Shown here: positions 33,056 through 42,776 of the stretch, piece after piece
Position numbering within the stretch: the stretch's first letter is position 1
Layout of the letters: every line of letters begins with the position of its first letter
Made by a program: the position numbers and the translations under genes
Notes under the pieces: generated by a model
Seen by the model: only the letters and a program-made list of their open reading frames with translations
Told to the model about the DNA's origin: nothing
The model's database searches: none
NCBI RefSeq assembly: GCF_029167365.1
Contig: NZ_JARFNM010000001.1
Span: 736,001-800,000, forward strand
Origin: Amygdalobacter nucleatus
GTDB lineage: Bacteria > Bacillota > Clostridia > Saccharofermentanales > Fastidiosipilaceae
DNA: 64,000 bases
Direction of reading: 5' to 3'

Positions 33056-33550
33056 ATGGATAGTATATTTAACCGTGTAAGTGTTCGTAAATATCAGGAC
33101 AAGTTAGTAGAGCCAGAAAAAGTAGAGCAAATACTGAGAGCTGGCATGCAAGCTCCTTCAGCTTACAATTTACAGCCCTGGGAGTTCTTCGTCATCGAAA
33201 ATGCTGACATTAAGGCAAAATTAGCAGTGTCAAACAATGTTTTGCAAGCTGCTAAAAATTCACCTCTGTTGATTTTGACAGCCTATCGTGAGGCCACAAA
33301 AGTGCCAGAGTACAATCAAATCAGTTTAAGTGCTTGTATGGAGAATATGTGGTTAGAAGCAACGAGCTTAGGCTTGGGAGCTGTTTGGCTAGGAATTGCA
33401 CCCTTTACTGAACATATGCAGAAAGTAGATGAGATTGTCAATCTACCAGCTGGCTTAAAGTCATTTGCTTTGTTGTCAGTCGGTTATCCATTGCGTGACA
33501 AAAAAGTAAGTGATCGTTTTGATCAGACTAGAATTCACTATGTGAAGTAA
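33056..33550 (+). CDS. Nitroreductase-family FMN protein
   Basis: 164 residues, short single-domain form. RVSVRKYQDKLVEPEKVEQILRAGMQAPSAYNLQPWEF is the FMN-phosphate binding N-terminus (broken here into pieces: SVRKY and APSAYNLQPW), and LGLGAVWLGIAP near residue 101 is the second flavin contact. Members reduce nitro groups, quinones or flavins with NAD(P)H. GAGGAGG site before the ATG. Followed after 45 bases by deoC. Confidence 0.87.
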   Translation: MDSIFNRVSVRKYQDKLVEPEKVEQILRAGMQAPSAYNLQPWEFFVIENADIKAKLAVSNNVLQAAKNSPLLILTAYREATKVPEYNQISLSACMENMWLEATSLGLGAVWLGIAPFTEHMQKVDEIVNLPAGLKSFALLSVGYPLRDKKVSDRFDQTRIHYVK

Positions 33551-33595
33551 GAGAGACTAACTATGAAAAGTTAAGCAGAAAAAGAGGGAATTTAT

Positions 33596-34252
33596 ATGTA
33601 TCAAGCTAAAGATTTGGCTCAATTTATCGATCATACCTTGTTAAAGCCAGACGCTGTCAGCAGTGAAATTGTGAAAATTTGCGCCGAAGCTAAGGAATAT
33701 CATTTTAAGAGTGTTTGTGTTAATCCTTGCTATACCAAATTGGTAGCTAAAGAATTAGCTGGCACAGAGGTTAATACCTGTTGTGTGATTTCGTTCCCAT
33801 TTGGCTCTGAACCTAGTTCCGTTAAAGCTGAAGCTGCTAAGCAAGCCAAATTAGATGGCGCTGATGAAATTGATATGGTCATAAACGTGGGTAAAGTCAA
33901 AGAGCATGACTATGCTTATGTTGAAGCAGATATAGCTAGTGTGGTAGAAGCTGCGAAAGACGCCAAAATCAAAGTTATATTGGAAACTTGTTATTTAACA
34001 GATGAGGAGATTGTCGAAGCTTGTAAGGCAGCCAAGGCTGCTAAAGCAGCATTCGTTAAAACGTCCACTGGTTATGGCAAAGGCGGCGCAACAGTCGAGG
34101 CTGTTAAGTTGATGCGTGAAACAGTTGGACCCGATATGGGCGTTAAAGCTAGCGGTGGTATCAGAAGTTACGAGCAAGCTGTTAAGATGATTGAGGCGGG
34201 TGCTAATCGGATCGGCGCAAGTAGCGGGATTAAGATTGTAAGCGGCAATTAG
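33596..34252 (+). CDS. deoC: Deoxyribose-phosphate aldolase
   Basis: 218 residues, normal length. It cleaves 2-deoxyribose-5-phosphate to glyceraldehyde-3-phosphate and acetaldehyde through a Schiff base. The catalytic lysine is Lys155 in AAFVKTSTGY; the second active-site lysine is in VKASGGIRSYEQA, and IDHTLLKPDA and DEIDMVINVG complete the family pattern. It works with nucleoside breakdown, which may link to the nucleoside hydrolase at 27.2 kb, though that enzyme yields ribose rather than the phosphate. No other deo genes are adjacent. Confidence 0.95.
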   Translation: MYQAKDLAQFIDHTLLKPDAVSSEIVKICAEAKEYHFKSVCVNPCYTKLVAKELAGTEVNTCCVISFPFGSEPSSVKAEAAKQAKLDGADEIDMVINVGKVKEHDYAYVEADIASVVEAAKDAKIKVILETCYLTDEEIVEACKAAKAAKAAFVKTSTGYGKGGATVEAVKLMRETVGPDMGVKASGGIRSYEQAVKMIEAGANRIGASSGIKIVSGN

Positions 34253-34339
34253 TTTGTGCGTGGTAATTGGTTTGGCTGTTTCGAGGCTTGGTAGTAATTT
34301 AGCTGTGCTAAGAAATAGCAATTTTGGAGTGAATAGTTG

Positions 34340-34795
34340 ATGGAAATTTGGCAGGCAATTTTAGCCAATCGGCTTTTATGTGCAGCGTTTATCGCTTGGT
34401 TTGTCGCGCAAGTTTTGAAGTTGTTGATCGAGGCTTGGCGCAGCAAAAAGTTAGAACTAAATTTGTTGTGGTCAAGTGGTGGTATGCCAAGTTCCCACTC
34501 GTCTACTGTTTGTGCTTTGGCAACAGGTAGTGCCATGCTTTATGGCCTAAGTTCATTTGAGTTTGCTATGAGCGCTATTTTCGCCATGGTTGTCATGTAT
34601 GACGCTTCTGGTGTTAGGCGTGAAACTGGTAAGCAATCTAAGCTTTTGAATTTGATTTTGGAAAGTGATATTTCAGAATGGGCTAGCTTAGAAACGTTTG
34701 ATGAAAATCTCAAAGAGCTTGTCGGGCATACACCTTTGCAAGTGACATCTGGTGCTATCCTAGGATTTTTAATTGCCTGGTATTATGTGTGTTAA
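34340..34795 (+). CDS. Divergent PAP2-family (YuiD-like) membrane protein
   Basis: 152 residues. The phosphatase-like motif GGMPSSHSSTV near residue 49 and VMYDASGVRRETGKQ near residue 91 define the divergent PAP family, followed by the GHTPLQVTSGAILG segment. Three to four membrane segments. Members are presumed lipid or polyprenyl phosphatases, but the activity is unproven. Start at ATG 34340; a TTG one codon earlier is possible with the same GGAG site. Gene stands alone, with a hairpin downstream. Confidence 0.85.
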   Translation: MEIWQAILANRLLCAAFIAWFVAQVLKLLIEAWRSKKLELNLLWSSGGMPSSHSSTVCALATGSAMLYGLSSFEFAMSAIFAMVVMYDASGVRRETGKQSKLLNLILESDISEWASLETFDENLKELVGHTPLQVTSGAILGFLIAWYYVC

Positions 34796-34818
34796 GTTTG
34801 GTTTACATATCGCTGATT

Positions 34819-34848
34819 GGGCCTATGTTACAGTTGTAATACAGGCCT
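34819..34848 (+). terminator. Imperfect hairpin after the PAP2-like gene
   Basis: 14-bp stem (34819-34832 with 34835-34848) with one mismatch and two wobble pairs; no T-run immediately after, but T7 follows 18 bases later. Possible weak terminator. Confidence 0.4.
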
Positions 34849-34921
34849 AAAATCTACATTACGTTCTTTTTTTCAGTGGAGTATATTTGGTGTGTAAAAA
34901 TAACTTTTGAGGATAAGCTAC

Positions 34922-34963
34922 ATGGAAGAACTAAATTTGACTAAGCATATATTATATATATAG
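34922..34963 (+). CDS. Possible 13-residue leader peptide
   Basis: ATG at 34922 with GAGGA 10 bases upstream opens a 13-codon frame (MEELNLTKHILYI) ending in TAG. It is followed by 34 bases, then a strong terminator and the surface-protein gene. There is no run of a single amino acid as in classical attenuation, so function is uncertain; it may be chance. Confidence 0.25.
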   Translation: MEELNLTKHILYI

Positions 34964-34997
34964 CGGCCTAAAACGCTGTTTAGTCAGTTTAGATTTA

Positions 34998-35042
34998 GAC
35001 AAGTCAACACAGTTCTAAAGACTGTGTGGCTTGTCTTTTTTT
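34998..35042 (+). terminator. Strong terminator in the leader of the surface-protein gene
   Basis: About 15-bp stem (34998-35014 with 35021-35035, one bulge) followed by TTTTTTT. It ends only 29 bases before the surface-protein start, so it would act either as an attenuator for that gene or as the end of a short upstream transcript. Confidence 0.8.
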
Positions 35043-35070
35043 GTGGCTTTTTAAAGTTAAGGAGGTTTAT

Positions 35071-36569
35071 ATGAAGAAGTTAGTAAGTTTATTGTTGGCT
35101 AGCTGTGTTGGCTTAAGCATGGCGACTAGTGTTGTTAAGGCTGAGGAAGCGGAAAATTATTGGTGTGCAACGGAAAAATACAGTTTACCTGTTAGTATGA
35201 GTAGTATAACTTACATGGAAAATGTGGATTCGCTTTTTGGTACAAGTTATCCTAAATATTTGCTCAACCAAATGAAAGTGCTGTTACGGGCAAGATTGGG
35301 TTAGGCTCTTTTCCGTATACTTCTGGAATTTACACAGGTACAGAAGCGAATAAATCTTTTGATACGTTGAGAAATATTGTTGATGATGATGATGGCATAA
35401 ATTACGTTGATATGATTGGAAAGGGTCAGGATTCGCCGTCAGATGCCAATACAGAAGATCAAAATTGGACAAATGAGAAGAAATGGCATGATCCGTTTAA
35501 TTGGGCCAAAGATAGTTTGCCTGTTTTCTTTAATGATGGTAGTCAATTACAAATTTTAGGTGATATAAAATCAGAAAATAGTAAAGATAGCACTAAAGTA
35601 GATGAATTTCAAAAGGGCCAAAAGATTGCATTAAACTTTAGTGTTAATGTAAGTCCTTTAAATATCTGGAAAAAAGCTTATTTATGGAATATGATAAACG
35701 GACAAAGCAAGGGCACAGCTTGGCGTGAAATTGGCTTGAATGGTACAAGGCCGACGGATTGGGAAATAGTTTATACGCTTAAGTTGCCAGAAGGAATTAA
35801 ATTGGCTAGTGATGCGACTTACACTATTTCTGGTTTAACTGAAAATAGCTATACGCTTACCAAAGAGGAGAAAGATTATTATGCAAGACTTGCAAATTTG
35901 GGTGATGTTACGCTAAATATCAATGGCTTTACGATTGAGAGTTCCGTCAAGAAAAATACAAATTTACAAATTATTGGTACAGTTGCTGGTATGCATGATG
36001 AGGTTATTGCTAATAGTCAAGGAACTGTAGGAGATTTAGGTGGTCGTTCGCTTAATTATTTCGCCGCCAAACAATCCCCAGCTGGCTTAGACAGCGCAGC
36101 ACAAGAAAAGCCCAACTTGATTTCTTATACTTTCAAAGTGAAAGATGAACCATCCAATGATAAAATCGTTACTTTCATAAACGACGGTAAATTCTATGAT
36201 CTTGTTCTGGTACGAGCAGATACAGCAATTAAAGATAATTATTCCGCCGTCATGCCAGCTGATGCATCAAAAGAGGGTTATATCTTTAAGGAGTGGAACA
36301 CCAAGGAAGATGGTACAGGCACAGCCTTTACCAACGAAACAGTCGTGCATACAGATATGACAGTCTATGCAATCTATACTAAGAAGCCAGACATGGTAAT
36401 TCCGTATGTACCTAGCGATCCTGTCAAACCAGCTACAGTTGAAACTGTAGTAGAACCTAAGGTAGGCAAAGTTGCTAAAACAGGTGAAACAGCCATTAGC
36501 TTAACAGGCTTCGGCTTAGTATTGAGCTTAGTAGCTGTTCTAACTAAGAAGAAACAAAATGATGATTAG
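35071..36569 (+). pseudogene. Cell-surface protein with InlB-type repeat and C-terminal anchor, frameshifted
   Basis: Begins at ATG 35071 behind AAGGAGG with a signal peptide (MKKLVSLLLASCVGLSM, cleavage after VKA). Reading breaks near 35259-35261, where CCT AAA TAT TTG changes frame; adding one T to the T-run would join it to AQPNESAVTGKIGLGSFPY and the rest. The first frame stops at 35304. The long second part (to 36569) has a beta-rich body, a Listeria-Bacteroides (InlB B-type) repeat around GYIFKEWNTKEDGTGTAF, and a C-terminal VAKTGE motif, hydrophobic stretch and KKKQNDD tail, like a sortase substrate with a non-standard motif. It may be phase-variable, dead, or a sequencing slip. Confidence 0.8.
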
Positions 36570-36597
36570 AGCTAAAGCTTAAATCTAAACTCTACGT

Positions 36598-36627
36598 TAG
36601 CCAGTAGTCAGTCGACTGCTGGCTTTT
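36598..36627 (+). terminator. Terminator after the surface-protein gene
   Basis: 11-bp stem (36598-36608 with 36613-36623, one wobble), loop AGTC, then TTTTT. Confidence 0.85.
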
Positions 36628-36685
36628 TCAATCTCTAAACAGCTATGGCCAAATAGTTTATAATATACAGGAAGGGAGAATTGTT

Positions 36686-37231
36686 GTGCGCATATTAGGA
36701 ATTGATCCAGGCTACGCTATCTGTGGATATGCTGTTTTAGATTATGATGATACGCACGCAAGCTTTGAAGTCGTAGACTTTGGCACCTTTCAAAGCCCTT
36801 GTGGCATGAGCTTTCCTGACAGATTACTGATTATTTATCAGGGACTTAGCCGCATTATTCGCTTGTATCAGCCGCATGTGATGGCAATTGAGGAACTCTT
36901 TTTTAGTCGAAATACAACCACAGCCATTGCAACTGGTCAAGCAAGAGGCGTCCTCATTTTGGCCGCTGCCCAAGTTAAATTACCAATTTACGAATACAAA
37001 CCTGTACAAGTCAAAAAAGCTGTCACAGGTTATGGGCGAGCTGAGAAGAAACAGGTACAGTTGATGGTGCAGAATATTTTGCATCTAGCTGAATTACCTA
37101 AGCCAGATGATGCTGCAGATGCTTTGGCATTAGCTATCTGCCAAGCTTATACTGGCCCACGTCCAGACTACAAACTAAAAGGCGCTTACAATTACGATTA
37201 TTCATTGTTTGAAACAAATGGCTTAGACTAA
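36686..37231 (+). CDS. ruvC: Holliday-junction endonuclease RuvC
   Basis: 181 residues from GTG 36686 with GAAGGGAG upstream. RuvC cuts Holliday junctions symmetrically as a dimer during recombination repair. The acidic catalytic residues are visible: Asp7 in LGIDPG, Glu in MAIEELFF near residue 71, and the late pair in KPDDAADALALAI. The GYGRAEKKQVQLMV segment is standard. First gene of ruvC-ruvA-ruvB-queH. Confidence 0.95.
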   Translation: MRILGIDPGYAICGYAVLDYDDTHASFEVVDFGTFQSPCGMSFPDRLLIIYQGLSRIIRLYQPHVMAIEELFFSRNTTTAIATGQARGVLILAAAQVKLPIYEYKPVQVKKAVTGYGRAEKKQVQLMVQNILHLAELPKPDDAADALALAICQAYTGPRPDYKLKGAYNYDYSLFETNGLD

Positions 37232-37251
37232 TTAATAGATAGGAACGTTAT

Positions 37252-37995
37252 ATGTACGCATACATTAGAGGCACAATCACAGAACTTTATACAGATGAAT
37301 TGGTACTAGAAACTAATACTGGTGTGGCATACAGCCTATTAATTGGACCTAAGGCTCTGAGCAAACTGGCTAAAAAGTATCAAGTAGGCGAAGAAGCTGA
37401 AGAAGCAAAAGAAGTTAAAGAAGCTGATGTAACTTGTCTTATTGGGCAGCAAGAACGCTTTTACACATCTTTTATTGTTAGAGAAGATGCGCAGCTACTT
37501 TATGCCTTTTTGAACCGCCAAGATAAACTACTCTTTGAGTTGTTGCTTACTGTCCCTAGAATTGGCGCGAAGTTAGCCCAAGCAATTGTCGATAGCCTAT
37601 CGCCAGCTGAGTTAATCGCAGCTGTTTTACAAGAAAATACTATACCTTTGGTTGCAGTAAAGGGCCTTGGCAAAAAAGTGGCAGAGCGAGTTTTACTTGA
37701 GCTCAAAGGCAAATTCAGCAAATTGCAATTATTAGTTGGCGCTGATTTAACAGCTGAGATAGCCAAACAGGCTAAGGCGAAAGATACAGAAACAGCAAGC
37801 AATTTAGATTTGCCAGGTAATTTAGCTTTGCGTGCCAAGGACAAAAAGCCTGAACAACAGATGTATGAGGACTTGTTGTCAGCCCTTATGGTCTTAAATT
37901 TTTCTTTGCATGAAAGCAAACAAATGCTAAAATTAACGTTTGACCCGAGTTTAACCGTCGAAGAAAATTTGAAGTTGGCTTTACAGAGCCGCTAA
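37252..37995 (+). CDS. ruvA: Holliday-junction branch-migration subunit RuvA (long form)
   Basis: 247 residues, about 45 more than the usual 200. The OB domain (MYAYIRGTITELYTDELVLETN) is normal; an insertion rich in Glu/Lys/Ala (EEAEEAKEVKEAD) follows at about residues 44-57. Two helix-hairpin-helix motifs are present (VPRIGAKLAQAIVD and VKGLGKKVAERVLLELKGK), then a second stretched linker before the domain III end (SALMVLNFSLHESKQML). RuvA tetramers hold the junction and load RuvB. Starts 20 bases after ruvC. Confidence 0.93.
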   Translation: MYAYIRGTITELYTDELVLETNTGVAYSLLIGPKALSKLAKKYQVGEEAEEAKEVKEADVTCLIGQQERFYTSFIVREDAQLLYAFLNRQDKLLFELLLTVPRIGAKLAQAIVDSLSPAELIAAVLQENTIPLVAVKGLGKKVAERVLLELKGKFSKLQLLVGADLTAEIAKQAKAKDTETASNLDLPGNLALRAKDKKPEQQMYEDLLSALMVLNFSLHESKQMLKLTFDPSLTVEENLKLALQSR

Positions 37996-38031
37996 TTATT
38001 TAGTTTAAAAGTGAGGAGGCAATGATTACTT

Positions 38032-39282
38032 ATGGCTAAAAATCCAGAAATTGAGGGCAATTATGATTTACCAGATGCTTTGCCTGATTTAATTCAATCA
38101 AGCTATTTGAAACAGTCTAAACGTGAATCTAAACAGCTTAAACAGCCTAAGCAAGCTGTGCCTGAATTGATAGAAACTAATTATAAGATAGAGGAGACAA
38201 GCCAATTTAGCGCTGATGATGAAAGTCAGCTTGTAAGTCGCTGCAAGCAATACACTGACAAAGATGAAAATCAACTCAGACCACTTACCTGGGAAGCTTA
38301 TTGTGGTCAGAATAAGTTGAAAGAGAAATTGCAAATTTACATTCAAGCTGCTAAGGAACGGCACGAGTGCTTGGACCATGTCTTGTTATATGGCCCACCA
38401 GGCTTAGGCAAGACGACTTTAGCAGGTATTATTGCGCACGAGATGCAAGCTAATTTGCGAATTACAAGTGGTCCTGCTTTGGAGAAAGCGGGCGATTTAG
38501 CAGCCTTACTCACTTCATTAAAAGAGGGAGATATTCTCTTTATCGATGAAATTCACCGCTTAAGTAGGCAGGTGGAAGAGGTTTTGTATCCAGCTATTGA
38601 AGACTTTTCTTTGGATGTGATTATCGGAAAAGGCCCAGGCGCGCGCTCTATTCGACTGGATTTGCCCAAATTCACCTTGATTGGCGCAACAACTAGAGCT
38701 GGTTTACTATCTTCACCGTTAAGAGATAGGTTTGGTGTTATAGAGCAATTGCAGCTTTATAATGAGGCTGATTTGGCGCAAATTATTGAGCGAGCATGTC
38801 GAATTTTGCATTTGGAAATTAATGAGGCAGGCCAGCATGATATAGCTAGACGCTCTAGGGGAACACCACGTATTGCCTTAAGACTTTTGAGACGTGTACG
38901 TGACTTTGCCCAGATTAAGGGTAATGGTCTAATCACAGCTGAAATAGCTGACTATGCGCTTGATAAACTTGAGATTGACAAATTAGGCTTAGATGCCAGC
39001 GATCGCAAACTGTTGAATGTACTTGCAACGAACTATGACGGTGGCCCTTGTGGCTTAGAGACATTGGCAGCTGCTTTGAATGAAGATGCTAGCACGCTTG
39101 AAGATGTGAATGAGCCTTACCTTATGCAAATTGGCTTCTTAGCCAAAACTGCTCGTGGCCGTGTCCTAACGACAGGCGCTTGGCAATATTTGCGTCTCAC
39201 ACCTGGAACGAACAAGACAGATACTAATAGTAGGGCCACAATTAAACAATTAGATTGGTTGGAAATAGAAAAAGATGCCTAA
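38032..39282 (+). CDS. ruvB: Holliday-junction DNA helicase RuvB with N-terminal extension
   Basis: 416 residues against about 335 normally. The AAA+ core starts near residue 83 ([12 protein letters not shown]), with Walker [13 protein letters not shown], Walker [10 protein letters not shown], the [18 protein letters not shown] sensor region and the C-terminal winged helix. The first roughly 80 residues are low-complexity, with repeated Lys-Gln-Ser ([16 protein letters not shown]), compared with about 20 in most RuvB. Drives branch migration with RuvA. GAGGAGG site; overlaps queH by 8 bases. Confidence 0.94.
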   Translation: MAKNPEIEGNYDLPDALPDLIQSSYLKQSKRESKQLKQPKQAVPELIETNYKIEETSQFSADDESQLVSRCKQYTDKDENQLRPLTWEAYCGQNKLKEKLQIYIQAAKERHECLDHVLLYGPPGLGKTTLAGIIAHEMQANLRITSGPALEKAGDLAALLTSLKEGDILFIDEIHRLSRQVEEVLYPAIEDFSLDVIIGKGPGARSIRLDLPKFTLIGATTRAGLLSSPLRDRFGVIEQLQLYNEADLAQIIERACRILHLEINEAGQHDIARRSRGTPRIALRLLRRVRDFAQIKGNGLITAEIADYALDKLEIDKLGLDASDRKLLNVLATNYDGGPCGLETLAAALNEDASTLEDVNEPYLMQIGFLAKTARGRVLTTGAWQYLRLTPGTNKTDTNSRATIKQLDWLEIEKDA

Positions 39283-39976
39283 ACAGTTGAATGATGTTTA
39301 TCGTGAATTTCAGCTTGATTTAGCTGCACTTAAAGAAAAGGTTGGGGCGAGAAAGCCTAGAATTTTATTGCACGTTTGTTGTGCGCCATGTGGTGAATAT
39401 CCATATAAGCAGCTTTTGGAGGAAGGCCTTGATGTCAAAGTCTTGTTCTACAATCCTAATATCCACCCAATTGAGGAATGGAAGTTGCGTAAGCATAATG
39501 TCGAAATTTTTAGCCACCTACACCATGCAGATTGCTCGTATGACGACACTTATTTGGAATCTAATTGGCGTAACATTAATAGCAAGTTCCAAGAGGACCA
39601 TTGCCGCATGTGCTATCAGATGCGCCTTGATTTTGCTGCTAAGGCTGCGTATGAATTTAATTGTGATACATTTACAACTTCTTTGTTCGTCAGCCCCTGG
39701 CAACGCCATGAAATGCTCAAAATTAGCGCGCGTGTGTCTGGCAAGAAGCTGAAAATGCCTTTTTACTATGAGGATTTTAGAGTCGGTTATCGCTTAGGCC
39801 AAAATATGGCTAGGGAAGATGGCCTTTATCGGCAGCGCTATTGTGGCTGCATTTTTTCACTAGGTGAAAGTAAGTACAGCGACAAGATTATTAAAGACCA
39901 TATTAACAGCATCACAGCAGCCGACATTCCACGCCGCTACTTGCGTGAGACAGGTGAATTAGTGCCAATTCGTTAA
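39275..39976 (+). CDS. queH: Epoxyqueuosine reductase QueH
   Basis: 233 residues, the QueH (formerly DUF208) family, which reduces epoxyqueuosine to queuosine in tRNA without being related to QueG. Cysteines fit the family: Cys35-Cys36 with Cys39 in [19 protein letters not shown] near residue 110, and YCGCIFS near residue 188, which bind an iron-sulfur cluster and a second metal. Also FYNPNIHP and [10 protein letters not shown]. It overlaps ruvB, so it is cotranscribed with the ruv genes. No other queuosine gene is in the window. Confidence 0.92.
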   Translation: MPKQLNDVYREFQLDLAALKEKVGARKPRILLHVCCAPCGEYPYKQLLEEGLDVKVLFYNPNIHPIEEWKLRKHNVEIFSHLHHADCSYDDTYLESNWRNINSKFQEDHCRMCYQMRLDFAAKAAYEFNCDTFTTSLFVSPWQRHEMLKISARVSGKKLKMPFYYEDFRVGYRLGQNMAREDGLYRQRYCGCIFSLGESKYSDKIIKDHINSITAADIPRRYLRETGELVPIR

Positions 39977-40101
39977 AAGTCTTTCAGTGAAGTTAAAAGT
40001 AACTAATTGAAGTCAGGAGTTACCAATATAGCTACTAAGGCTAACTAGAGTTACTAGCTACTTAACAGTAGCTGATAGCCATTAATAGGTATTGTTAGTT
40101 A

Positions 40102-42195
40102 TTAATTAACATTTTCAGCTTCGTGACTATCAACCTTGCTTAAGCCCATTTGTTCAGCGCTCTGACCACTCACTTTTAGGGTGTGATAGTTGTTGTAATA
40201 GACGAGGCCAGCTTTGGCTTTAGCAGCTTTTTTCAACTTACTAGCCGGACAATAATCCACATTAACACTTGCTAAGCTATGATTACTTAACATTTTTCTC
40301 TCTTCAAAAGAGCGAGAATACCAGGCACATAATTGGGCAGCTTCTTTTAAGGTGTTGTCAGGTATAGCTTGGCTGTTATTTTTTTGTACGATTAAAATGT
40401 GACAGCCAGGTGCTTTTTGCAGATGCAGCCAAATATCATTCGGCTTAGCATAGTGAAGACTGAGATAGTCATTTTGGCTGGCATTTTTACCAATTAGGAT
40501 TTTGTAGCCATCGGAACTCAGGAAAGAAATGAAATCCTGTTTGCTGCTAGATTTTTGTTTAGTTTGCTTGTTCTGTTTGGACTTTGCCAAACGGCGCAAA
40601 TTAGCCGCTTGTTCACGTTGCCTTGCCATTAGAACTCGCTTGCCGCTAGCTGGCTTACCTGGTTGATTAGTGTTTTTTTCCTCAGCCTTATTAGCTTTTA
40701 GTTCAGATAGATTATTGGTATTAAAATTGATTAAGTCATTTTCAATTGAGTCTAAATCTGCCAAATTATCGGCATTTAGGCTGTTTATTTGACACTCAGC
40801 ATAGAATTGCAGATTTTGCTCGCAATCTTTAGCTAAGGCTCTTACAATTAACAGCCGATTTTTCTTTTTACTGTAAATTTTGAAATAGTTTTTGGCATTT
40901 AGAGCCAAGCTTCTATTTGGCTTGATTTTAACGACTATCTCTGGTTCATCTAGAGCTTGCAAAATTTCAGTTTGCTTAGCTTGATTAACACCATATTCGC
41001 TTAACTCAGATAAGAGTTCATCAGGAAGCGTTGATTGATAGTAGTTTGTCAGCGTTAATTCCAATTCGGTTTGTTCTTTAGCTTGCTTATTTAGTGGCTG
41101 CAATGTGCCAATATTGGCCAGAATGAGGTCACCTTTAATTTTGTCCAAGACAAAGTCAAGGGAATCAGCTATATCTGCTTTGTAGGTTGTAAGCTTGTTG
41201 GCTAATTTACTAATTTGTTGGCTTAAACTTTGCAGCAGCTTGCTTTGCTTCTGGGTGAAAGCTGAATTAAAGGCAAATTGGCTGCGGGCAGTTAAGAGAG
41301 CTTCAGAAAAGCTCTTAAAAGTTTTTTGCTTAGTATCTGGACAGCCAAACAACGGCCTAGCTAACAGATTTTGCCAGTTCGTTTGCTTACGATAGAGGCA
41401 GGCTTGACCTTGGCTGTTTTGACAAAATTTACTTAAATTTTCTAAGCAGTCTACGAATTTAGTTTGCGCTTCTGGCTGCTTCATAAATTCGCTAATTAAG
41501 CAACTAGGATCAAGCTTAGCTTCCAAACAGAGACTTTTACTGACTAAAGGTGAAAGACCTAATAATTTGTTGACAGCCAAGTCTTTTAGCTTTTTATAAC
41601 CAAGTTCAGTTAGATCAGAGAGTACATGTTTTGTGATAGCTTCTTTATTTTCTAATTCTAGTAAAGATTTTTTGCCAGCTTGAAGTGGGGGAGCTATATA
41701 TGGATGTAATGGCAACAATTCGCGTTGGCGGTTAATCGTGCTATCGATATGAAGCAGGCAATCTTTGATAACACCATTTTCAACTAGAATCAAGTTACTG
41801 CAACGGCCCATAAGTTCGATTATCAGCTGATATTCGACAAGATCGAAATAACTGTTTTTGGCCGTTATTGTCATAACAAGATAGCGCTCAAAATTCGGAC
41901 AAATAACTTGCGTGATTAAGCCATTTTGGAGGTATTTGCGTAAAAACATGCAAAAATTGGGCGCTATCGCTGGCGATTGCAGGTTCTTGTCAGTCAAACA
42001 GACAGCTGGATTGTTTTTGTCAACATCGATCAATAACCTAAGGTCAGATTGAGCTTGGGCTGTTTGTTTGCTTAATCTCAGGTTGAAAACAAATAGACTG
42101 TTCGTCAACTGGCTGATTTTACTAATATGTGCAGCAGCAATTTTGGTATTTAATTCTTTGGCCAAAAAATGCATGCTGAGACCGTCAATATTCAT
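40102..42195 (-). CDS. rqcH: RqcH (NFACT family, Rqc2 homologue)
   Basis: 697 residues. N-terminal NFACT-N domain (MNIDGLSMHFLAKELNTKI, then LIIELMGRCSNLILVENGVI), a helix-hairpin-helix region, a long coiled coil (about residues 310-350), and the C-terminal NFACT-R domain (SLHYAKPNDIWLHLQKAPG and AKAGLVYYNNYHTLKV). RqcH binds stalled 50S subunits and adds alanine tails to the nascent chain so that it is degraded. A Lys/Gln-rich stretch (about 535-560) lies in the middle. It lies 24 bases after the rhodanese gene on the same strand. Confidence 0.93.
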   Translation of the reverse strand: MNIDGLSMHFLAKELNTKIAAAHISKISQLTNSLFVFNLRLSKQTAQAQSDLRLLIDVDKNNPAVCLTDKNLQSPAIAPNFCMFLRKYLQNGLITQVICPNFERYLVMTITAKNSYFDLVEYQLIIELMGRCSNLILVENGVIKDCLLHIDSTINRQRELLPLHPYIAPPLQAGKKSLLELENKEAITKHVLSDLTELGYKKLKDLAVNKLLGLSPLVSKSLCLEAKLDPSCLISEFMKQPEAQTKFVDCLENLSKFCQNSQGQACLYRKQTNWQNLLARPLFGCPDTKQKTFKSFSEALLTARSQFAFNSAFTQKQSKLLQSLSQQISKLANKLTTYKADIADSLDFVLDKIKGDLILANIGTLQPLNKQAKEQTELELTLTNYYQSTLPDELLSELSEYGVNQAKQTEILQALDEPEIVVKIKPNRSLALNAKNYFKIYSKKKNRLLIVRALAKDCEQNLQFYAECQINSLNADNLADLDSIENDLINFNTNNLSELKANKAEEKNTNQPGKPASGKRVLMARQREQAANLRRLAKSKQNKQTKQKSSSKQDFISFLSSDGYKILIGKNASQNDYLSLHYAKPNDIWLHLQKAPGCHILIVQKNNSQAIPDNTLKEAAQLCAWYSRSFEERKMLSNHSLASVNVDYCPASKLKKAAKAKAGLVYYNNYHTLKVSGQSAEQMGLSKVDSHEAENVN

Positions 42196-42219
42196 GCTTT
42201 ACACTTCCTCAATATTTTG

Positions 42220-42558
42220 TTATTTTCCGTTTACAGCTCGCCAATTTTCAATGCCACCTTCTAAGGTTAAGGACTGAAAGCCTAGAGAACGCAATTGTTT
42301 GGCAGCTAGAGAAGATCGGTTACCAGAATGACAGTAGGTGACTATGACTTTATTGGCCTCTAGTTCATACGGTGCTGACATTAGTAAGCGCATGAGGGGA
42401 ATGTTGATGGCTCCATTTATGAAGCCTTCTTGCCATTCGCTAGCATTTCTGACATCCACTAGACAGAGATCTTGCCAGCTTACAGACTGAAGCTCTTTGG
42501 GGCTAATTTCAAATGTGCCATGTGCAAGTAGAGGATAAAGTTCGTGTATGTTTTGCAT
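42220..42558 (-). CDS. Rhodanese-like domain protein
   Basis: 112 residues from the ATG at 42558, preceded by GAAAGG; an upstream start at 42591 gives 11 more residues without a better site. A single rhodanese domain: CLVDVRNASEWQEGFINGAINIP, the active-site loop TYCHSGNRS with the sulfur-carrying Cys, and LEGGIENWRAVNGK at the end. Moves sulfane sulfur between proteins or to small acceptors. Upstream of rqcH and probably cotranscribed. Confidence 0.88.
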   Translation of the reverse strand: MQNIHELYPLLAHGTFEISPKELQSVSWQDLCLVDVRNASEWQEGFINGAINIPLMRLLMSAPYELEANKVIVTYCHSGNRSSLAAKQLRSLGFQSLTLEGGIENWRAVNGK

Positions 42559-42776
42559 CAGTAATTTACCTTTCAGATTCGTATATCTCAATCATGATCA
42601 GTTTGCCTAATGGTGTTTATGTAACAGCTTGACGTTTATTTAGCTATAAAAGATTTAAAAACTAATCATCAATTAGTCTAAGCTAAATATGCTCTAAATG
42701 CTACAATAGGTCCAACGTAAATTAGATGAATTTCGTTAAACAATTTACGTGACTTACATAGAATTGAGGCATAAAT

